In this document: piece after piece, positions 61,584-64,000 of the stretch
How positions within the stretch are numbered: the first letter of the stretch is position 1
How the letters are laid out: the number at the start of each line of letters is the position of its first letter
Origin: Tardiphaga alba
GTDB lineage: Bacteria > Pseudomonadota > Alphaproteobacteria > Rhizobiales > Xanthobacteraceae
Assembly (NCBI RefSeq): GCF_018279705.1
Contig: NZ_CP036498.1
Coordinates: forward strand, 4,543,001 to 4,607,000
Reading direction: 5' to 3'
Length of the DNA: 64,000 nucleotides
Position numbers and translations under genes: made by a program
Notes under the pieces: model-generated
Databases searched by the model: none
What the model was told of the DNA's origin: nothing
The model's input: only the letters and a program-made list of their open reading frames with translations

Positions 61584-63263
61584 TCAGGCGGCCCGCACCT
61601 TGGCCAGGAAGTCATCGACGGCCGCGCGCAACTGGCTGGACTGGCCCTCGAGCTCCTGCGCATTGGACAGCACCTGCGATGCAGCCGAGCCGGTCGCCTC
61701 GGCAGCGCTGCTGACGCCGCCGATGTGATTGCTGATCTCGGTCGCGCCGGCTGAGACCGACTGAATGTTACGAGCGATTTCCTGCGTTGCGGCGCCCTGC
61801 TGCTGAACTGCTTCGGAGATGGTGGTGGTGATCTGGCTCATCTGCGCGATGGTGCCGGTGATCGCATCGATGGAGGCGACCGCTTCGCTGGTCGAGGCCT
61901 GCATCGCGGCGACCTGCGACGAGATTTCCTCGGTGGCCTTGGCGGTCTGGCTGGCCAGCGCCTTCACCTCGGATGCGACGACCGCGAAACCGCGGCCGGA
62001 CTCGCCCGCACGTGCGGCTTCGATGGTGGCGTTCAAGGCGAGCAGATTGGTCTGCGACGCGATGCTGTGAATGAGTTGCACGACTTCACCGATCTTCTCG
62101 GCGCCGCTCGACAGGATCTGCACCGTCGCATTGGTGCGCTCGGCATCGCTGACGGCCTTGTTGGCGATCTCGCTGGATGCCGCGACCTGGCGCAATACCT
62201 CGCTCACCGACGCCGACAACTCCTCGGCCGCCGACGCAACGGTGCTGACATTGTCGGAAGAGCGGTTGGACGCGGCGCTGACGGTGGCAGCACGCGCGCT
62301 GGCATCGCTGGCCGTGCTCGTCATCGACTGTGCGGTGCTCTGCATGCCGGCGGCAGCGGTGGAGACCGAGCGCACGATGCCGGTGACGCTGCGCTCGAAA
62401 TCGCCGGCCATCGCTTCCATGGCGGCGCGACGCTCGGAAGCAATGCGATCCTGCGCATCGCTCTCGGATTGCTCAAGCGAACGGATACGCATTGCATTGT
62501 CCTTGAACACCTGAACCGTCTTCGCCATGGCGCCAACTTCGTCACCACGTTCAACGCCGGGGATCGCGGCATCGAGCTCGCCCCTGGCGAGAGCTTCCAT
62601 GCGTGCACCAAGCTGACCCAGCGGGCCGGTGATGCTGCGGCTGATCAACCAGGCGATGACGCCGGCGACAGCCGCGATCGCGAGCATCGCCAGGCCCAGC
62701 GCCCAGATGATCGGCTTCAGATGTGCGTCGAGGTCGTCGAGATAGGCGCCGGTGGCGATGAACATGTTCCAGCCCGGCAGCGCCGCGGCATAGCCCATCT
62801 TGCGCGACGGCACGGTCTCGTTCGGCTTCTGGAATTCGTAGGTCAGGACATGGGAGCCCTTGGCAGCAACGCCGTCACGGAATTCGCGCGTGATCGGGAT
62901 GCCGCTGACTTTCACATCAAGCCGGTTCGATCCCTGCTTGAAGCCGGGCAGATGAACCACGTCGCCATCCATCGTGTAAATGAAGAGATAGTTGCCGTTG
63001 TCATAGGTCATCGGCACCACACGGCGCAGCAATTCGGTCGTCGCTGCTTCCTTGGTGAGCTTGCCGGCGGCGACATCCTTCTGAATGTCTGCAGCCACAT
63101 TCGTGCCGATCTCGACGATCGTTTTGAGCTGAGCCAGCCGCGCGTCGAGCATCTCGCGTTTGACCAGAGAGGCGGCGAGAATGCCTGCGGCACAGAGGCC
63201 GATCATGGTCACCGCCACCAGGACGACGAGCTTGTAGGTGATACGGATATTGGCGAGCTTCAC
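61584..63263 (-). CDS. methyl-accepting chemotaxis protein, sCache_2 type (tandem copy 2)
   Basis: 559 residues from GTG 63263, with GGGGGAA at good spacing; upstream in-frame codons to 63308 have none. Helix 1 ([22 protein letters not shown]), sensor domain with [25 protein letters not shown] and [24 protein letters not shown], helix 2 ([23 protein letters not shown]), HAMP, and a signalling domain nearly identical to the neighbour's. The sensor differs clearly from copy 1, so ligands probably differ. [13 protein letters not shown] ending (DFLAKVRAA). Confidence 0.95.
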   Translation of the reverse strand: MKLANIRITYKLVVLVAVTMIGLCAAGILAASLVKREMLDARLAQLKTIVEIGTNVAADIQKDVAAGKLTKEAATTELLRRVVPMTYDNGNYLFIYTMDGDVVHLPGFKQGSNRLDVKVSGIPITREFRDGVAAKGSHVLTYEFQKPNETVPSRKMGYAAALPGWNMFIATGAYLDDLDAHLKPIIWALGLAMLAIAAVAGVIAWLISRSITGPLGQLGARMEALARGELDAAIPGVERGDEVGAMAKTVQVFKDNAMRIRSLEQSESDAQDRIASERRAAMEAMAGDFERSVTGIVRSVSTAAAGMQSTAQSMTSTASDASARAATVSAASNRSSDNVSTVASAAEELSASVSEVLRQVAASSEIANKAVSDAERTNATVQILSSGAEKIGEVVQLIHSIASQTNLLALNATIEAARAGESGRGFAVVASEVKALASQTAKATEEISSQVAAMQASTSEAVASIDAITGTIAQMSQITTTISEAVQQQGAATQEIARNIQSVSAGATEISNHIGGVSSAAEATGSAASQVLSNAQELEGQSSQLRAAVDDFLAKVRAA

Positions 63264-63401
63264 GAATAATTCCCCCGAGCGCACGGCCTTCAGCCGCTGA
63301 TTTCTCATATGAGCGTACCGGAGTAGTGTTCCTAAATTCTTACATCCGGGGGCCGTGTTGGACCGATCGCACCGACCTCAACGGGAGAATTGTTCGCCAA
63401 A

Positions 63402-63436
63402 CGAAAAATCCCCGCCTTTAGGGCGGGGATTTTTGT
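63402..63436 (-). terminator. bidirectional terminator after serA
   Basis: AAAAATCCCCGCC (63404-63416) and GGGCGGGGATTTTT (63421-63434) form a strong stem with A/T runs on both sides, 20 bases beyond the serA stop. Confidence 0.92.
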
Positions 63437-63452
63437 CGGTTTGCAGCGTGGC

Positions 63453-64000
63453 TCAGAAGCCCAGCGCCTTCGCCTGTTTGACCTGCGGCAGCGCCTGCAC
63501 CTTGGCCAGCACATCGGCCGGGACCTGACCATCGACTTCGACCAGCGCGATGGCGTCCCCCCCTGGCTCTGGCGGCCGAGATGGAAGGTGGCGATGTTGA
63601 TCTTGGCGTCTCCGAGCAGCGAGGCGAAAGCGCCGATGAAGCCCGGCTTGTCCTCATTGGTGATGTAGATCATCGACTTGCCGAACTCTGCATCGACGCG
63701 GATGCCCTTGATATCGACAAGGCGGGGCTTGCCGTCGGCATAGACCGTGCCGGACACGGCACGTTCCTGCTTGTCGGTGGTCACCGCGACGGTGATCATG
63801 CTCTCATAGTCGCTCTGCGCAGCGCGGACCACTTCATCCACCACCATGCCGCGGGCCGAGGCGACGCTCGGCGCCGACACGACATTGACGTCGCCCAGCA
63901 TCGGACGCAGCAGGCCCGACAGCGCAGCCGAGGTCAGCGCCTTGATCTTCATCTCGGCGACGGCGCCTTCGTAAGTAATCGTCACCTTGGCGATGTCGCT
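63453..64000 (-). pseudogene. serA: D-3-phosphoglycerate dehydrogenase, 3' part with apparent frameshift
   Basis: The frame enters from the right edge (SDIAKVTITYEG), covers the intervening allosteric-substrate-binding domain (IKALTSAALSGLLRPMLGDVNVVSAPSVA) and the start of the ACT domain (IYITNEDKPGFIGAFASLLGDAKINIATFHLGRQSQGG). At a run of seven C on the plus strand (63557-63563) the reading frame breaks. One more G would restore DAIALVEVDGQVPADVLAKVQALPQVKQAKALGF and the natural stop at 63453-63455. Without it the frame runs on to 63332. SerA makes 3-phosphohydroxypyruvate for serine. The homopolymer position suggests a sequencing error. Confidence 0.82.

Overview
The window is GC-rich alphaproteobacterial chromosome. 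Gene content and several conserved intergenic palindromes point to the Bradyrhizobium / Rhodopseudomonas / Tardiphaga group (Nitrobacteraceae). Supporting signs are an ScfR-type regulator divergent from a ~540-residue isocitrate lyase, the rluD-rpoH pair, DUF3551 and DUF6476 proteins, HWE kinases and repeated REP-like hairpins. No plasmid, phage or CRISPR signature was seen, so this is a metabolic and accessory stretch set between housekeeping anchors (aceA, rluD, rpoH, purA, serA).

Layout. 1-7.4 kb: end of a GntR regulator, a dehydrogenase/hydrolase pair, a sorbosone dehydrogenase, and a LysR gene divergent from an SDR - solute-binding protein - DUF1330 operon. 7.4-10.7 kb: ScfR regulator divergent from aceA (glyoxylate shunt). 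10.7-27.8 kb: a phenylacetate catabolic island made of a branched-chain-type ABC importer (livFGMH plus binding protein), paaG-paaI-paaK-tetR-paaZ-ethD-P450-thioesterase on the plus strand, and paaX-paaABCDE on the minus strand. A near-perfect TetR-type palindrome sits between the importer and paaG and overlaps the deduced paaG promoter. 27.9-31.5 kb: tRNA-Glu, a DUF6476 gene, rluD, rpoH and a 209-bp inverted-repeat element. 31.6-36.7 kb: small unknown genes, including a MarR-DUF1398 pair whose promoter lies inside an 18-bp perfect inverted repeat, and an exported two-domain VOC protein.

36.8-38.5 kb: the most unusual locus. A DEDDh-type exonuclease overlaps a frameshifted polymerase-beta-type nucleotidyltransferase, in DNA of visibly lower GC than its neighbours. 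38.6-41.5 kb: a proline-rich membrane protein and purA. 41.8-46.8 kb: TetR/GST divergent pair, then an oxalate/formate-type MFS transporter with a 40-residue companion, a stand-alone PAS protein and a 55-residue membrane protein, followed by AhpD-like and YbaK genes. 46.8-54 kb: DUF3551, two EamA paralogues, a TonB-dependent siderophore receptor and a chemoreceptor. 54-63.3 kb: HWE kinase, orphan Bug-type binding protein, exported linear-amide hydrolase, phytase-like exported esterase and two tandem chemoreceptors. The right edge holds the 3' part of serA, which carries an apparent one-base deletion in a G run.

How the parts fit. The importer probably brings in phenylacetate or a related aromatic acid. 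PaaK activates it, PaaABCDE epoxidises it, PaaG isomerises it, PaaZ opens and oxidises the ring, and thioesterases rescue trapped CoA. The acetyl-CoA produced would need aceA. paaF, paaH and paaJ are not in the window. Sensory genes (three chemoreceptors, a kinase, a lone PAS protein) sit among solute-uptake genes towards the right end. Gene calls rest on motif recognition in translated sequence; no database search was run.
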